Assembly (NCBI GenBank): GCA_017468395.1
Contig: JAFUIR010000014.1
Span: 1 to 64,000, forward strand
Direction of reading: 5' to 3'
Length of the DNA stretch: 64,000 nt
Source: Lachnospiraceae bacterium
GTDB taxonomy: Bacteria > Bacillota > Clostridia > Lachnospirales > Lachnospiraceae
The notes below the pieces were generated by a model, which had not been told where the DNA came from, made no database searches, and was given only the letters and a program-made list of their open reading frames with translations. A program made the translations under genes and the position numbers. Shown here piece by piece: positions 50,552-60,206 of this stretch (the first letter of the stretch is position 1; each line of letters starts with the position of its first letter).

Positions 50552-51061
50552 TTATTTGTTTTCAGAGCGGAAAAGAATTGCAAGATATCGCTGGGAATAA
50601 AAAGCGCACAGACCTGTAAATAGTCCGGTCAAAATGCCGCTGATAAGCAAAATAGGCAGATAAGACAGCACGCCTGCAGTGCGGGTAAGGATAAAGGCCA
50701 TTAACACTTGTCCGATATTGTGGAAACAACCGCCCATCATGCTTGTGAGAAAGACAAAGTGGCCTTTCAAAAGACGGTGTACCGACCACATGGCAAGGAA
50801 ACAGAGCAGACCGCCCGCCATACTGTAAAGCAGATACATAGCCTGTCCTGCAAAGAAAGAAGTCAATATAATACGCACCAGCAAAGCAAGGAAAGCATCT
50901 GCCGGTGTGTAATTTAACAAAATAATCAAAGTAATGATGTTTGCAAGTCCCAGTTTGATTCCCGGGATGGGAGCAAGCGGGGGGAATGCTGATTCTATCA
51001 GGGACAAAATCAGCGCCAGCGCTGTAAAAAGTGCTAAAGACACGATTTTTTTTGTTTTCAT
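50552..51061 (-). CDS. Gx transporter family protein
   Basis: A 169-residue membrane protein with about five helices. The sequence SAFPPLAPIPGIKLGLANI with G-x packing is typical of the Gx transporter family, often annotated as heptaprenyl diphosphate synthase component I. It is thought to be an S-component-like substrate-binding membrane protein of unknown substrate. It overlaps the 3' end of the symporter gene by four bases. Confidence 0.82.
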   Translation of the reverse strand: MKTKKIVSLALFTALALILSLIESAFPPLAPIPGIKLGLANIITLIILLNYTPADAFLALLVRIILTSFFAGQAMYLLYSMAGGLLCFLAMWSVHRLLKGHFVFLTSMMGGCFHNIGQVLMAFILTRTAGVLSYLPILLISGILTGLFTGLCAFYSQRYLAILFRSENK

Positions 51062-52557
51062 GAAAGTTTCTCCTGCGCTGCCTGAATTTCAGGGGAGTAA
51101 GAAAGCATAGGTGTAAGGGTAGTATCGGGGAATTTTTGTAAATGACGTTTTTTATAGTTTTTAGTAATGGCCATGACAGTGCCGGACAGAGTCAAAACAC
51201 CAATTAGGTTAGGAATGGCCATAAGTCCGTTGAAAGTGTCGGACAAGTCAATTACCAAATCTGCGCTCAGGGCAGAGCCTGCCAAAATCACAACGATAAA
51301 GATGATTTTGTAAATAAAAGTTGATTTTGCCCCAAAGAGATACTCCCAAGCCTTAGTGCCGTAAAAACTCCAGCCAAGAACCGTGGAGAATGCAAATAAT
51401 GTTACGGCAATAGCCATGAAAATACCGCCGAAAGTGCCGAAACTGTTGGAAAAAGCTTCTGTGGCAAGCCCGAGTTTGGTGGCGCCGCTGATGGAAACAC
51501 CTGTTTCTAAATTTACTACTCCGCTTGTTAAGATAACCAGAGCAGTTAAGGTACAAACAATAATGGTATCAAAAAACACTTCAAAAATGCCCCAAAGTCC
51601 CTGGGTAACAGGTTCTTTTACATTTGCGGTGGAGTGTACCATAACAGAGGAGCCAAGTCCTGCCTCGTTGGAGAATACACCGCGCTTAAAGCCCCAAGTG
51701 ATGGCCTGTTTGATTAATGCACCGCCCACACCGCCTGCAGCAGCTTCCAGACTGAAAGCGTTGCCGAAGATGGATGCAAAAGCAGGGATAATCATGTCAT
51801 AATTCATGACAATAATGGCAACAGAACCTATGATGTAGAAAAAGGCCATAAAGGGAACCAGTTTTTCGTTGGCACTTGCAATACGGTTTAAACCGCCCAG
51901 AATAACCAGTGCGGCAACCACCATAACAACAGCGCCCAAAATCAAAGCATCAGTGGAAGCATTTCCTGTGAAACTAACTACGTTCAAAACACTTTCCTTT
52001 ATGGATACAATCTGTCCCATATTTCCAATACCGAAAGAGGCAAAGACAGCAAAGACGGAAAAAAGTACGGCAAGGATTTTGCCTAACTGCCTGCAATGTT
52101 TTTTGGAGCCCAGACCATCCCTAAGATAGTACATGGCTCCGCCGCACCATTCGCCTTTTTCGTTGCGGCGACGGTAAAAAATGCCAAGAACATTTTCCGA
52201 GTAGTGTGTCATCATTCCTACAATGGCAGCTACCCACATCCAAAATACGGCGCCGGGGCCTCCCATGGTAATGGCATAAGCGATTCCGGCGATATTTCCG
52301 GTTCCGATGGTTGCGGAAAGAGCGGTACAAAGCGCCTGAAACTGGGAAATAGATTTTTTATCTGTATCTTTTGCAGTTTCTTTCTTTTTAAATAAACTGC
52401 CTACTGTTTGGGATAGTGCATAGCCGAAATGACTGAACTGGAAAAAACGGGAGCGTAATGTCATAATGACACCGGTTCCAATAAGTAAAACCAAGGCAGG
52501 AACGCCCCAGACGATGTTGTTTACGGCACTGTTTACCTGTGAAATGATGTCTAACAT
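51058..52557 (-). CDS. sodium:alanine/glycine symporter (AGCS family)
   Basis: A 499-residue sodium-coupled amino acid carrier with about ten membrane segments. The AGCS pattern is seen in VNNIVWGVPALVLLIGTG, TALSATIGTGNIAGIAYAI, GGPGAVFWMWVAAIVGM and the EAGLGSSVMVHSTA loop. It imports alanine or glycine with Na+. The ATG at 52557 follows GAGGAGGC; the earlier ATG at 52572 lies before that site. A good minus-strand promoter lies upstream. Confidence 0.92.
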   Translation of the reverse strand: MLDIISQVNSAVNNIVWGVPALVLLIGTGVIMTLRSRFFQFSHFGYALSQTVGSLFKKKETAKDTDKKSISQFQALCTALSATIGTGNIAGIAYAITMGGPGAVFWMWVAAIVGMMTHYSENVLGIFYRRRNEKGEWCGGAMYYLRDGLGSKKHCRQLGKILAVLFSVFAVFASFGIGNMGQIVSIKESVLNVVSFTGNASTDALILGAVVMVVAALVILGGLNRIASANEKLVPFMAFFYIIGSVAIIVMNYDMIIPAFASIFGNAFSLEAAAGGVGGALIKQAITWGFKRGVFSNEAGLGSSVMVHSTANVKEPVTQGLWGIFEVFFDTIIVCTLTALVILTSGVVNLETGVSISGATKLGLATEAFSNSFGTFGGIFMAIAVTLFAFSTVLGWSFYGTKAWEYLFGAKSTFIYKIIFIVVILAGSALSADLVIDLSDTFNGLMAIPNLIGVLTLSGTVMAITKNYKKRHLQKFPDTTLTPMLSYSPEIQAAQEKLS

Positions 52558-52600
52558 ATTTTGCCTCCTCATATGTAAAAATCACGCAAATAACAGTACC

Positions 52601-52629
52601 ATTGTATAAAATTGCAAAAAAAGCGTCAA
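52601..52629 (-). promoter_or_regulatory. promoter of the symporter gene
   Basis: On the minus strand TTGACG (52624-52629) and TACAAT (52601-52606) are 17 bases apart. Confidence 0.7.
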
Positions 52630-52650
52630 TAGCATTTTGTGAATTAAACG

Positions 52651-52679
52651 TTGTCCTTGGGGGCAAATATTGATATACT
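52651..52679 (+). promoter_or_regulatory. promoter of the TPR lipoprotein gene
   Basis: TTGTCC (52651-52656) and TATACT (52674-52679) are 17 bases apart, divergent from the symporter promoter. Confidence 0.65.
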
Positions 52680-52745
52680 ATGAGTAGGTATGATTTGTAA
52701 AAATCAGGGATAGCATTTTGATTGGCAAAAGAATGGATGAAAACT

Positions 52746-53798
52746 ATGAAAAACAAAAGAAAAATGCTTGCTGCGGCAGTGGCAATATGCCTGTGCGCCG
52801 TTTTGGCAGGTTGCGGAAAAAGTAAAGAAACGGAAAATATAAAGGAAGGCATGGCGGCCATTGAAGCGATGGATTATCAGGGCGCCATGTCCCATTTTGA
52901 GGCAGCCGTGGAAAATGGGGAAGATGCAAGGCTTATTGCCAGAGGTATGGGAATTGCCAGCATGGGACTTACGGATTATGAGGCGGCGGTTTCCTATTTT
53001 GAGGAATGTCTTTCCTACAGCAGCGGTGTGGTTCAAAATGTAGATTTTGATGTCAATTATTATCTGGCGGCGGCACATTGTAAAAACGGCGACTACGGCC
53101 GGGCAGAACAGATTTATGATGCGGTGCTTGCAATGCGGGAAGATGTAGAGGCTTATTTTTTGCGGGGAAATGCCCGTTTGGAGCAGGGAAAAACGGAGAG
53201 TTCCATTGAGGATTTTGAAAAAGTGCTTGCCATGAAGCCGGATGATTATGACATGCTCATTAAGATATATGAGATTTTAGAATCCCATGACATGAAAGAA
53301 AAAGGACAGGTTTATCTTCAAACGGCTTTAAAAGAGCGGGAAAAAAAGATGAGCGCCTATGATAAAGGCAGAATTTATTATTACTTGGGAGATTATCTGC
53401 AGGCCTGCGTCCAACTGGAAAATGCGAAGAAACTGGGAACGGCAGATGTGTACTATTATCTGGGAATGTCCTATGAGGCTACGGGAGATTTTAGTTATGC
53501 CTTAAATAATGTGTATGTAAAATACTTAAATTTAAATGAGGGGGATGCCCGTATTTATAACCAGGTGGGATTGTGTTACATGAAACAGGGTGACTATGCC
53601 CTTGCTCTTGAAGCCTTCCAAAAGGCTATGCAAATCCCGGATAACGGTATGATGCAGACGTTGCAGTTTAATGAAATTGCAGCTTACGAATTTTTGGGGG
53701 AATTTGATAATGCGGCGGCGCTTCTAAACCGTTATTTGCAGACCTACCCTGACGATGCCAAGGCTCTCCGGGAATACGGCTTTTTGTCCACGAGGTAG
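52746..53798 (+). CDS. lipoprotein with tetratricopeptide repeats
   Basis: A 350-residue lipoprotein. The signal peptide has a basic n-region (MKNKRK), a hydrophobic core and the lipobox LAGC, so the mature protein is anchored outside the membrane. At least six TPR-like helical hairpins follow (AMSHFEAAVENGED, GYFEECLSYS-type units, DYALALEAFQKAMQ). TPRs mediate protein binding. The start is uncertain between ATG 52737 and 52746; the latter gives the shorter classic n-region. The GH2 gene follows 41 bases later. Confidence 0.85.
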   Translation: MKNKRKMLAAAVAICLCAVLAGCGKSKETENIKEGMAAIEAMDYQGAMSHFEAAVENGEDARLIARGMGIASMGLTDYEAAVSYFEECLSYSSGVVQNVDFDVNYYLAAAHCKNGDYGRAEQIYDAVLAMREDVEAYFLRGNARLEQGKTESSIEDFEKVLAMKPDDYDMLIKIYEILESHDMKEKGQVYLQTALKEREKKMSAYDKGRIYYYLGDYLQACVQLENAKKLGTADVYYYLGMSYEATGDFSYALNNVYVKYLNLNEGDARIYNQVGLCYMKQGDYALALEAFQKAMQIPDNGMMQTLQFNEIAAYEFLGEFDNAAALLNRYLQTYPDDAKALREYGFLSTR

Positions 53799-53839
53799 GA
53801 TAGGACTGATTATAGATAGACAGTAAGGAGACGAACATT

Positions 53840-56800
53840 ATGAAACAAATATTCAATGCCGGCTGGCAATTTTTAAAAATGGGAATTGATACAAGCATGG
53901 AAGAAATGCGTGCCATGCAGGCAAATTTTGCGCCTGTAGATATTCCCCATGACTGGCTTATTTTTGATACGGCCAATCTCTACGAGGACGGCAGGGGCTG
54001 GTACCGTAAGAAGGTACAGATTGACTATAAGGAAGGGGACCATGTTTTTCTGGATTTTGACGGTGTTTACATGGATACCGAACTTTACATAAACGGAAGT
54101 AAAGCATGGGAGTGGAAATACGGTTACTCCTCTTTTGAAGCGGAAATTACGCCCTATTTAACCGGCGGCGAAGAAGAGATTTTGGTGTCCGTTGCCCACA
54201 GAAGCCCCAACACCAGATGGTACAGCGGCGCAGGTATTTTCAGGGATATTTTCCTGAAAGTGGTGCCGGAAACTTATTTTGTGACAGATGGACTTTATGT
54301 TTCGGCTACTCCTGCAGAAGATTCGGAGAACTTTGCGGCACTTCCTTGGAATGTGAAAATAAGTGCGGAAGTGGCAGGCAAAGCCGCAAAGGATGCACAA
54401 GTAACTTTTTATCTGAAGCGTGAGGGCAAGGTGGTTTGTACTGCAAAAGGGGAGTTGTCTGCAAAAACAGCAATAAATCCCGCAGCGGATACCCCTTGGA
54501 GCAGGCAACAGACTAAGGAGAAGGGCGGAGCAGACGTAAAAGGCGGGGTAGGAGCCCTTATTTTTGAGGCGCATATGGAAGTAGAAAATCCTGACCTTTG
54601 GGATGTTGAGCATCCAAATCTTTATATGGTGGAAGCGCTTTTGGAAAACGGCGAGAAGGAAAGCTGCCGTTTTGGATTTAAAACCACAAAATTTGACCCC
54701 AAGGAAGGCTTTTTCTTAAACGGCAGATGGCTGAAACTTCACGGTGCCTGCGAGCATCACGATTTGGGCAGTCTGGGCGCTGCTTATTACAGCAGTGCCA
54801 TGAGACGTAAAATGAAAACCTTGCAGGAAATGGGCGTCAATGCTATACGCACCACCCACAACATGCCGGCAAAAGATTTGATGGATTTGGCGGATGAGAT
54901 GGGTATGCTCATTGTGGCGGAAGGCTTTGATATGTGGGAGATGCCCAAGACTACTTATGACTATGCCAGATTTTTTAAGGAATGGGCAGAGTCTGACGTG
55001 GCATCATGGGTGCGCCGGGACAGAAACCATGCAAGCCTGATTATGTGGAGTATCGGCAATGAAATTTATGATACCCACTTTAATGAACATGGATTTGAAA
55101 TTACTGCCAATTTGAAAAAATGGGTGGAGGATAATGATTTTAGGGGAAATGCCCCTGTCACCATCGGCTCCAACTTCCTGCCTTGGGAAAACACTCAGAA
55201 GTGCGTGGACCTTTTGAAACTGGCAGGCTACAACTATTTGGAAAAAAAATATGACGAGCACCACGAAAAGTATCCCGACTGGGTGATTTACGGAAGTGAG
55301 ACGGCCTCTGTGGTACACAGCCGCGGCATTTATCATTTCCCGCTGAAAAAATTGCTTCTGGCAGATGATGATGAGCAATGTTCTGCCCTTGGCAACAGTA
55401 CCACAAGTTGGGGCGCAGAAAGCGTGGAAAAATGTATTACGGATGACAGGGATGCCTCTTACTGTATGGGGCAGTTTATCTGGACAGGCTTCGATTATAT
55501 CGGAGAGCCCACGCCCTATAAAACCAAGAACTCCTATTACGGACAGATTGACACCGCCGGATTTCCCAAGGATGCTTACTATACGTTCCAATCGGAGTGG
55601 ACGGATTATCGCACAAATCCCATGGTACACGTGTTTCCCCACTGGGATTTTAACCCCGGACAACTTATTGATGTGCGTGTGTGCAGCAATGCGCCGCAGG
55701 TGGAACTGTTCTTTAACGGACAGTCTTTGGGACGTAAGAATATTGACCACGAAAAGGATAAGAAACTGATTCAGGACTGGCAGATTTTATATACACCCGG
55801 AGAACTGGTGGCAGTTGCCTACGATGAAAATGGAAAGGAGATTGCCCGGGAGAGCAGATGCTCCTTTAAAGACACGGCGGCCCTTACCTTGACTGCCGAT
55901 AGACGCAAACTGCAGGCAGACGGAAGGGAACTTGCTTTTGTTACCATTCAGGCGGTGGATCAGGACGGAAATCCTGTGGAAAACGGTGCGGATTATGTGA
56001 ATGTATTCGTTACCGGAGCAGGCAGGCTCATTGGTCTGGATAACGGCGACAGCACGGACTATGACAGTTACAAAGGAAACAGAAGAAAACTGTTTTCCGG
56101 TAAACTTCTGGCAGTCATTGCGGCAAAAAAAGAGGCGGGAGAGATTTGTGTAAAGGTAACTGGTGACGGTCTTTTGCCTGTGGAGATGAAACTGGAGGCG
56201 GTTTTGCCTGAGGGAGAACTTTATTCTGCGGACGGTATGGTGTGGATGAATCCCAAGGAAGTGCCTGTAGGACTGGAAAATACTGATGAAGTATGTCCCA
56301 GCGATAAAAAATGGATTCGCAAGATTGAAATACTTTGTCCCGAAGGACAGGTGCTTACCGGAGACAAAAAGCAGATGAAAGTGTCTGCAAAACTGTATCC
56401 GGAAGATGCACAGTATACGCAGATTGAGTGGTCTGCGGTAACGGTATCCGGTATAGGGTCTCCTCTTGCCAAAGTGGAAGGAAATGGCACTGAGGCACTG
56501 GTAACAGGCAAAGCGGACGGGGAATTTATGCTCCGCTGCACTGCGAAAAACGGTACCGATAAAGTAAAACTGATTTCCCAGATAGAATTTAAAGGCGAGG
56601 GGCTTGGCAAACCTTTCCTTGACCCTTACGAATTTGTTTCCGGCGGTCTTTGCAACTGCACCGTGGGAGATATCGGAAACGGTAACGAAAAGGGTGTTTC
56701 CTCGGGGTTTGAGAAAAGCCAGATTGGATTTGTGGATGTAGATTTTGGGGACTTTGGCTCCGACGAAATTACCATTCCTATTTTTGCTTTGGATGGAAAG

Positions 56801-57385
56801 CCATACAGAATTGAAATTTGGGAAGGTATGGCAGATGAGGAAGGCAGTGAAAAACTGGCGGATGTTATTTACCAGAAACCTTCCATTTGGGCGGTTTATC
56901 AGCCGGAAACCTATAAATTGTCCAGGAGGATGAAGGGACTTACCACCCTTTGTCTGGTATTCTATGAAAAAGTCCATGTGAAAGGATTTTCCTTTACCAG
57001 ACCCCAAAAAGCATTCTGCCAACTTTGGGCTTCAGATTGTAACAGGGTTTACGGTGACAGTTTTGTAAGAAACGGCAGTGCCATTGAAGGAATAGGCAAT
57101 AACGTGGCATTGGAATTTGCAGACATGGATTTTGGAACGCAGGGTGCGTCCAAACTGGTTATCTGCGGCAGAACTCCTCTGGACAAAAATACCATTCATG
57201 TACGCTTTACAGGAACTTGTGGTACACAAACCCAGATTGTGGAGTTTGCCCATGGCAGTGGCAAAGAGGACGGATACGGCGAGCAGGAATTTGCGCTGGA
57301 AACTGTAAAGGGGGCTAATAAGGTAGAACTTGTCTTCCTTCCCGGCAGCAATTTTGATCTTAAATGGCTGCGCTTTGAAAAATAG
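53840..57385 (+). CDS. GH2 family glycoside hydrolase (beta-galactosidase-like), multi-domain
   Basis: An 1181-residue GH2 enzyme. A sugar-binding domain (to about 200) and an Ig-like domain are followed by a TIM barrel with acid/base Glu408 in IMWSIGNEIYD and nucleophile Glu487 in IYGSETAS. Then come a DUF4982-type beta domain (VRVCSNAPQVELFFNGQSL), another Ig-like domain, a bacterial-Ig-like segment (IEILCPEGQVLTGDKKQM) and two C-terminal carbohydrate-binding-like domains. There is no signal peptide, so it acts in the cytoplasm or is released by another route. The exact substrate is unknown. Confidence 0.92.
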   Translation: MKQIFNAGWQFLKMGIDTSMEEMRAMQANFAPVDIPHDWLIFDTANLYEDGRGWYRKKVQIDYKEGDHVFLDFDGVYMDTELYINGSKAWEWKYGYSSFEAEITPYLTGGEEEILVSVAHRSPNTRWYSGAGIFRDIFLKVVPETYFVTDGLYVSATPAEDSENFAALPWNVKISAEVAGKAAKDAQVTFYLKREGKVVCTAKGELSAKTAINPAADTPWSRQQTKEKGGADVKGGVGALIFEAHMEVENPDLWDVEHPNLYMVEALLENGEKESCRFGFKTTKFDPKEGFFLNGRWLKLHGACEHHDLGSLGAAYYSSAMRRKMKTLQEMGVNAIRTTHNMPAKDLMDLADEMGMLIVAEGFDMWEMPKTTYDYARFFKEWAESDVASWVRRDRNHASLIMWSIGNEIYDTHFNEHGFEITANLKKWVEDNDFRGNAPVTIGSNFLPWENTQKCVDLLKLAGYNYLEKKYDEHHEKYPDWVIYGSETASVVHSRGIYHFPLKKLLLADDDEQCSALGNSTTSWGAESVEKCITDDRDASYCMGQFIWTGFDYIGEPTPYKTKNSYYGQIDTAGFPKDAYYTFQSEWTDYRTNPMVHVFPHWDFNPGQLIDVRVCSNAPQVELFFNGQSLGRKNIDHEKDKKLIQDWQILYTPGELVAVAYDENGKEIARESRCSFKDTAALTLTADRRKLQADGRELAFVTIQAVDQDGNPVENGADYVNVFVTGAGRLIGLDNGDSTDYDSYKGNRRKLFSGKLLAVIAAKKEAGEICVKVTGDGLLPVEMKLEAVLPEGELYSADGMVWMNPKEVPVGLENTDEVCPSDKKWIRKIEILCPEGQVLTGDKKQMKVSAKLYPEDAQYTQIEWSAVTVSGIGSPLAKVEGNGTEALVTGKADGEFMLRCTAKNGTDKVKLISQIEFKGEGLGKPFLDPYEFVSGGLCNCTVGDIGNGNEKGVSSGFEKSQIGFVDVDFGDFGSDEITIPIFALDGKPYRIEIWEGMADEEGSEKLADVIYQKPSIWAVYQPETYKLSRRMKGLTTLCLVFYEKVHVKGFSFTRPQKAFCQLWASDCNRVYGDSFVRNGSAIEGIGNNVALEFADMDFGTQGASKLVICGRTPLDKNTIHVRFTGTCGTQTQIVEFAHGSGKEDGYGEQEFALETVKGANKVELVFLPGSNFDLKWLRFEK

Positions 57386-57404
57386 CATATCATTTTGGAA
57401 AAAA

Positions 57405-57450
57405 GGGCGTATGACCGGAAAAACTTCCGGCCTGCGCCCGCTTTCTTTTG
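57405..57450 (+). terminator. Rho-independent terminator after the GH2 gene
   Basis: GGGCG...GACCGGA (57405-57419) pairs with TCCGGCC...CGCCC (57426-57439), followed by GCTTTCTTTT. Confidence 0.85.
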
Positions 57451-57555
57451 CCGATAAAAAGAATGCAAACAATGAGAAATTCAAACAATTCAAAAGAAAG
57501 ATGTATAATTATGAAGTAAAAATGCAAAAAAATTGTTTTTTTTGTTAAAATCCGC

Positions 57556-57584
57556 TTGTATATTCAGTACTAATTTACTATAAT
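57556..57584 (+). promoter_or_regulatory. promoter of the chemosensory operon
   Basis: TTGTAT (57556-57561) and TATAAT (57579-57584) are 17 bases apart. The transcript would begin near 57591 with GGAGG at 57602 and an ATG at 57612. Confidence 0.75.
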
Positions 57585-57611
57585 TTTAGTATGTGAAGTT
57601 TGGAGGAAAAC

Positions 57612-59060
57612 ATGGAACAGAATGGTTTATTTCAGTTTTCAATAGACAATGCACTGGAACTGATTTTAGTATTTAACGACAGTGGAATAATTACATATGC
57701 CAATCAGGCAGCCAAAAACCAATTGGAGTACGGAGAGAATCTAAAGGGAACTTTGATTACGGAAATTTTCCCGGGAGATTTGGTTATAGAAGACGGATGT
57801 CTTATAAAAAACTGGGAGGATTCCGACGAACTTCGGGAGATGATGGTATACCGCAAAAACCGTACCTGCTTTCCGGCCAAAATGAGAATCAGCACGTACG
57901 GACAGTATCCTTGGGATAGGGCGTATATTTGTATGGCCTACGATATTATTGATACTAACTTGCTCAAAAAGGTGGCTGACCAGGCGGGACAGGAAGCAGA
58001 AGAGGCGTTGAAGGTAAAGACAGAGTTTGTGGCAAATGTGACCCATGAACTTAGAACACCGGTAAACGGCATTCTCGGTAATACGCAGGAACTTTTGGAA
58101 CTGGAAACAGATGCCGGGAAGTTGAAACTGCTGAATCTGGTGGAGCGCGGATGCCGCGATATGCACGCAATTATTAATAATATCTTGGATTTTTCCAAGT
58201 TGGATGCGGGCAAATTCGTATTAGAGCCCAGAAGGTTTCATTTCCGCAATATGATAGATTATGTGAAAGGAAACCACAGCAACCGGATTATAGAAAAAGG
58301 ATTGGATTTTTCCATGACCATATCCTCGGAGATACCGGAGTATATTATCGGAGACGAACTGCGGATTGTGCAGGTTTTAAATAACCTGATATCCAATGCC
58401 TACAAATTTACTTCTGTGGGACAAATTCATGTGGAAGCGGTTAAAACGGCTACTTCCGGCAACAGGATAGAATTGTTCTTTATGGTAATTGATACCGGTA
58501 TCGGTATTGCCAAGGCGGATCAGGAAAAATTGTTTAAAAGTTTTTCCCAAGTGGACGCTTCCATTTCCAGAAAGTACGGTGGTACCGGACTTGGGCTGAA
58601 TATCAGTAAACAACTGGTGGAACTGATGGGCGGTGACATTCATGTGGAAAGTGAAGCGGGAAAAGGCAGTATTTTCTCCTTCCACGTGTGGGTGGAAATT
58701 CCCGAGGAAGATTGCTCAGGGGCAGCCCCGTCGGCGCAGGAACAGACAGAAAGTACCATGGAACAGGAACTTATGCGGAAACTGCAAAGCCTGACGGAGA
58801 GTACAGCCGGTGAAAAGATATTTAAATACGGCGAACCGGAAAACAAAAAAGAACTGGAAAGTAAAATGTCCAAGTTGATTCTCAGTCTGGAAATGGAAAA
58901 CTGGGAGAAAGCAGAAATGTTTACGGAAACTGTAAAACAGTTGGTGGAAGAAGCACCAAGAGAGATAAAGAGCGCAGCTCTCAGATTGAAGATGGCGGTG
59001 CAAAAAGGAGATTATGAAAAAGCGGTGACCGCTTTTGAAACTTTACAGAATTTGCTTTAA
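57612..59060 (+). CDS. soluble PAS-domain sensor histidine kinase
   Basis: A 482-residue kinase without membrane helices. A PAS domain covers about residues 5-115 (ELILVFNDSGIITYANQAA). HisKA follows with His145 in NVTHELRTPV, then HATPase with NNLISNAYKFTS, DTGIGI and GGTGLGLNISKQL. The last 110 residues are a helical extension with heptad-like spacing, possibly for partner binding. All catalytic residues are present. It starts the operon; the next gene encodes a response regulator, the likely phosphorylation partner. Confidence 0.9.
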   Translation: MEQNGLFQFSIDNALELILVFNDSGIITYANQAAKNQLEYGENLKGTLITEIFPGDLVIEDGCLIKNWEDSDELREMMVYRKNRTCFPAKMRISTYGQYPWDRAYICMAYDIIDTNLLKKVADQAGQEAEEALKVKTEFVANVTHELRTPVNGILGNTQELLELETDAGKLKLLNLVERGCRDMHAIINNILDFSKLDAGKFVLEPRRFHFRNMIDYVKGNHSNRIIEKGLDFSMTISSEIPEYIIGDELRIVQVLNNLISNAYKFTSVGQIHVEAVKTATSGNRIELFFMVIDTGIGIAKADQEKLFKSFSQVDASISRKYGGTGLGLNISKQLVELMGGDIHVESEAGKGSIFSFHVWVEIPEEDCSGAAPSAQEQTESTMEQELMRKLQSLTESTAGEKIFKYGEPENKKELESKMSKLILSLEMENWEKAEMFTETVKQLVEEAPREIKSAALRLKMAVQKGDYEKAVTAFETLQNLL

Positions 59061-59075
59061 AGCGTGGAGGAACAA

Positions 59076-60149
59076 ATGGCAGAAGGTGTGTCGAACAAGG
59101 AGATTCCGCGTATTCTGATTGTGGACGATGTGGAAGCGAACAGATTTATTTTGCGGGATATTATAACGGATATGGGGTATTTGCCTGTGCTGACGGAAAA
59201 CGGCTTGCAGGCTATGAAAATGATACCTTACATCAAACCGCAACTTATCATTTTGGATATTGCGATGCCCGGAATGGACGGATATGAAGTATGTCAGGCG
59301 ATTAAGGGAGATGCCGAAACAAAAGATATTCCCATTATATTTATTTCTGCTTTTGATGATCCTGCGGATATTGTAAGAGGATTTGAACTGGGCGGCGAAG
59401 ATTATGTAACTAAGCCTTTTATTCCTGAAGTGGTAAAGGCGAGAGTGGGAACATTGTTAAAGTTGTATGATGCCAGCCGCCGCATGGCGGAGATGAACCG
59501 TCAGTTGCAGATATCCGTCAGTGAGCAGTTAAAACAGATGGAAAGAGAGCGGCAAAGCGTTCTGTATGCGCTAATCAGGGTGGCGAGAGAAAACGCATGC
59601 TATGATGAAGCATATATGGAGAGACTCAGTTATAATTGTCGAAAATTGACGGAAGCCATGCAGTTGTCTGCCATATACGGCAATATTATTTCAGACAACT
59701 ATATTGCAACCATAGAACTGGCAGCGCCTCTTTGTGATTTGGGCAATATGGCAATTCCTACAAATATTCTTCAAAAGCAGGGTGCGTTGGATGAGGAAGA
59801 AAATGCGGTAATGCAAACCCATACAACTATCGGTGCCCGGATTTTGAGGGATGTAGGCGGTATAGGAAGCGACAACGGATTTATCCGTATGGCGGTGGAT
59901 ATTGCTAATTATCATCACGAAAACTGGGACGGCAGCGGGTATCCTTGCGGTAAAAAAGAAAATGAGATTCCGCTTTCTGCGCAGATTGTATCGGTGGTGG
60001 CAGCCTACTGCGCGTTAACCGAAAAACGTACTTATCGTGAAGCCTTCAGCCAGCAGCGCGCGCTGGAAATAATTGAGGCGGACGTAGAGAGAAAATTTAA
60101 TCCGGATATTTTCTGGATTATGAAAAAAATTGTAAGACAACTTCATTAA
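59076..60149 (+). CDS. response regulator with a degenerate HD-GYP domain
   Basis: A 357-residue two-domain protein. The receiver has Asp61 in LIILDIAMPGMDG and a Lys in VTKPFIPE. A coiled linker (MNRQLQISVSEQLKQME) leads to an HD-GYP domain. Key residues are altered: the HD pair reads C220-D221 in LCDLGN, with Asn224 for the usual Lys, and the later D-x-x-D-A-L region reads VAAYCALTEKRTY. HHE (280-282) and GYP (288-290) remain. Loss of metal ligands suggests it no longer hydrolyses cyclic di-GMP and may instead act as a sensor or scaffold. The ATG follows GGAGGA. Confidence 0.88.
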   Translation: MAEGVSNKEIPRILIVDDVEANRFILRDIITDMGYLPVLTENGLQAMKMIPYIKPQLIILDIAMPGMDGYEVCQAIKGDAETKDIPIIFISAFDDPADIVRGFELGGEDYVTKPFIPEVVKARVGTLLKLYDASRRMAEMNRQLQISVSEQLKQMERERQSVLYALIRVARENACYDEAYMERLSYNCRKLTEAMQLSAIYGNIISDNYIATIELAAPLCDLGNMAIPTNILQKQGALDEEENAVMQTHTTIGARILRDVGGIGSDNGFIRMAVDIANYHHENWDGSGYPCGKKENEIPLSAQIVSVVAAYCALTEKRTYREAFSQQRALEIIEADVERKFNPDIFWIMKKIVRQLH

Positions 60150-60194
60150 GGAAGATGGCTTCATTAAGGAAGATGGCTTCATTAATAAATATGG
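60141..60194 (+). repeat. 18-bp tandem repeat carrying ribosome-binding-site-like cores
   Basis: CTTCATTAAGGAAGATGG occurs twice (60141-60158 and 60159-60176) and a third unit, CTTCATTAATAAATATGG, follows. Each of the first two has AAGGAAGATG. The array spans the HD-GYP stop codon and lies just before cheR. Confidence 0.7.
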
Positions 60195-60206
60195 CAGGAT
60201 AATAAT

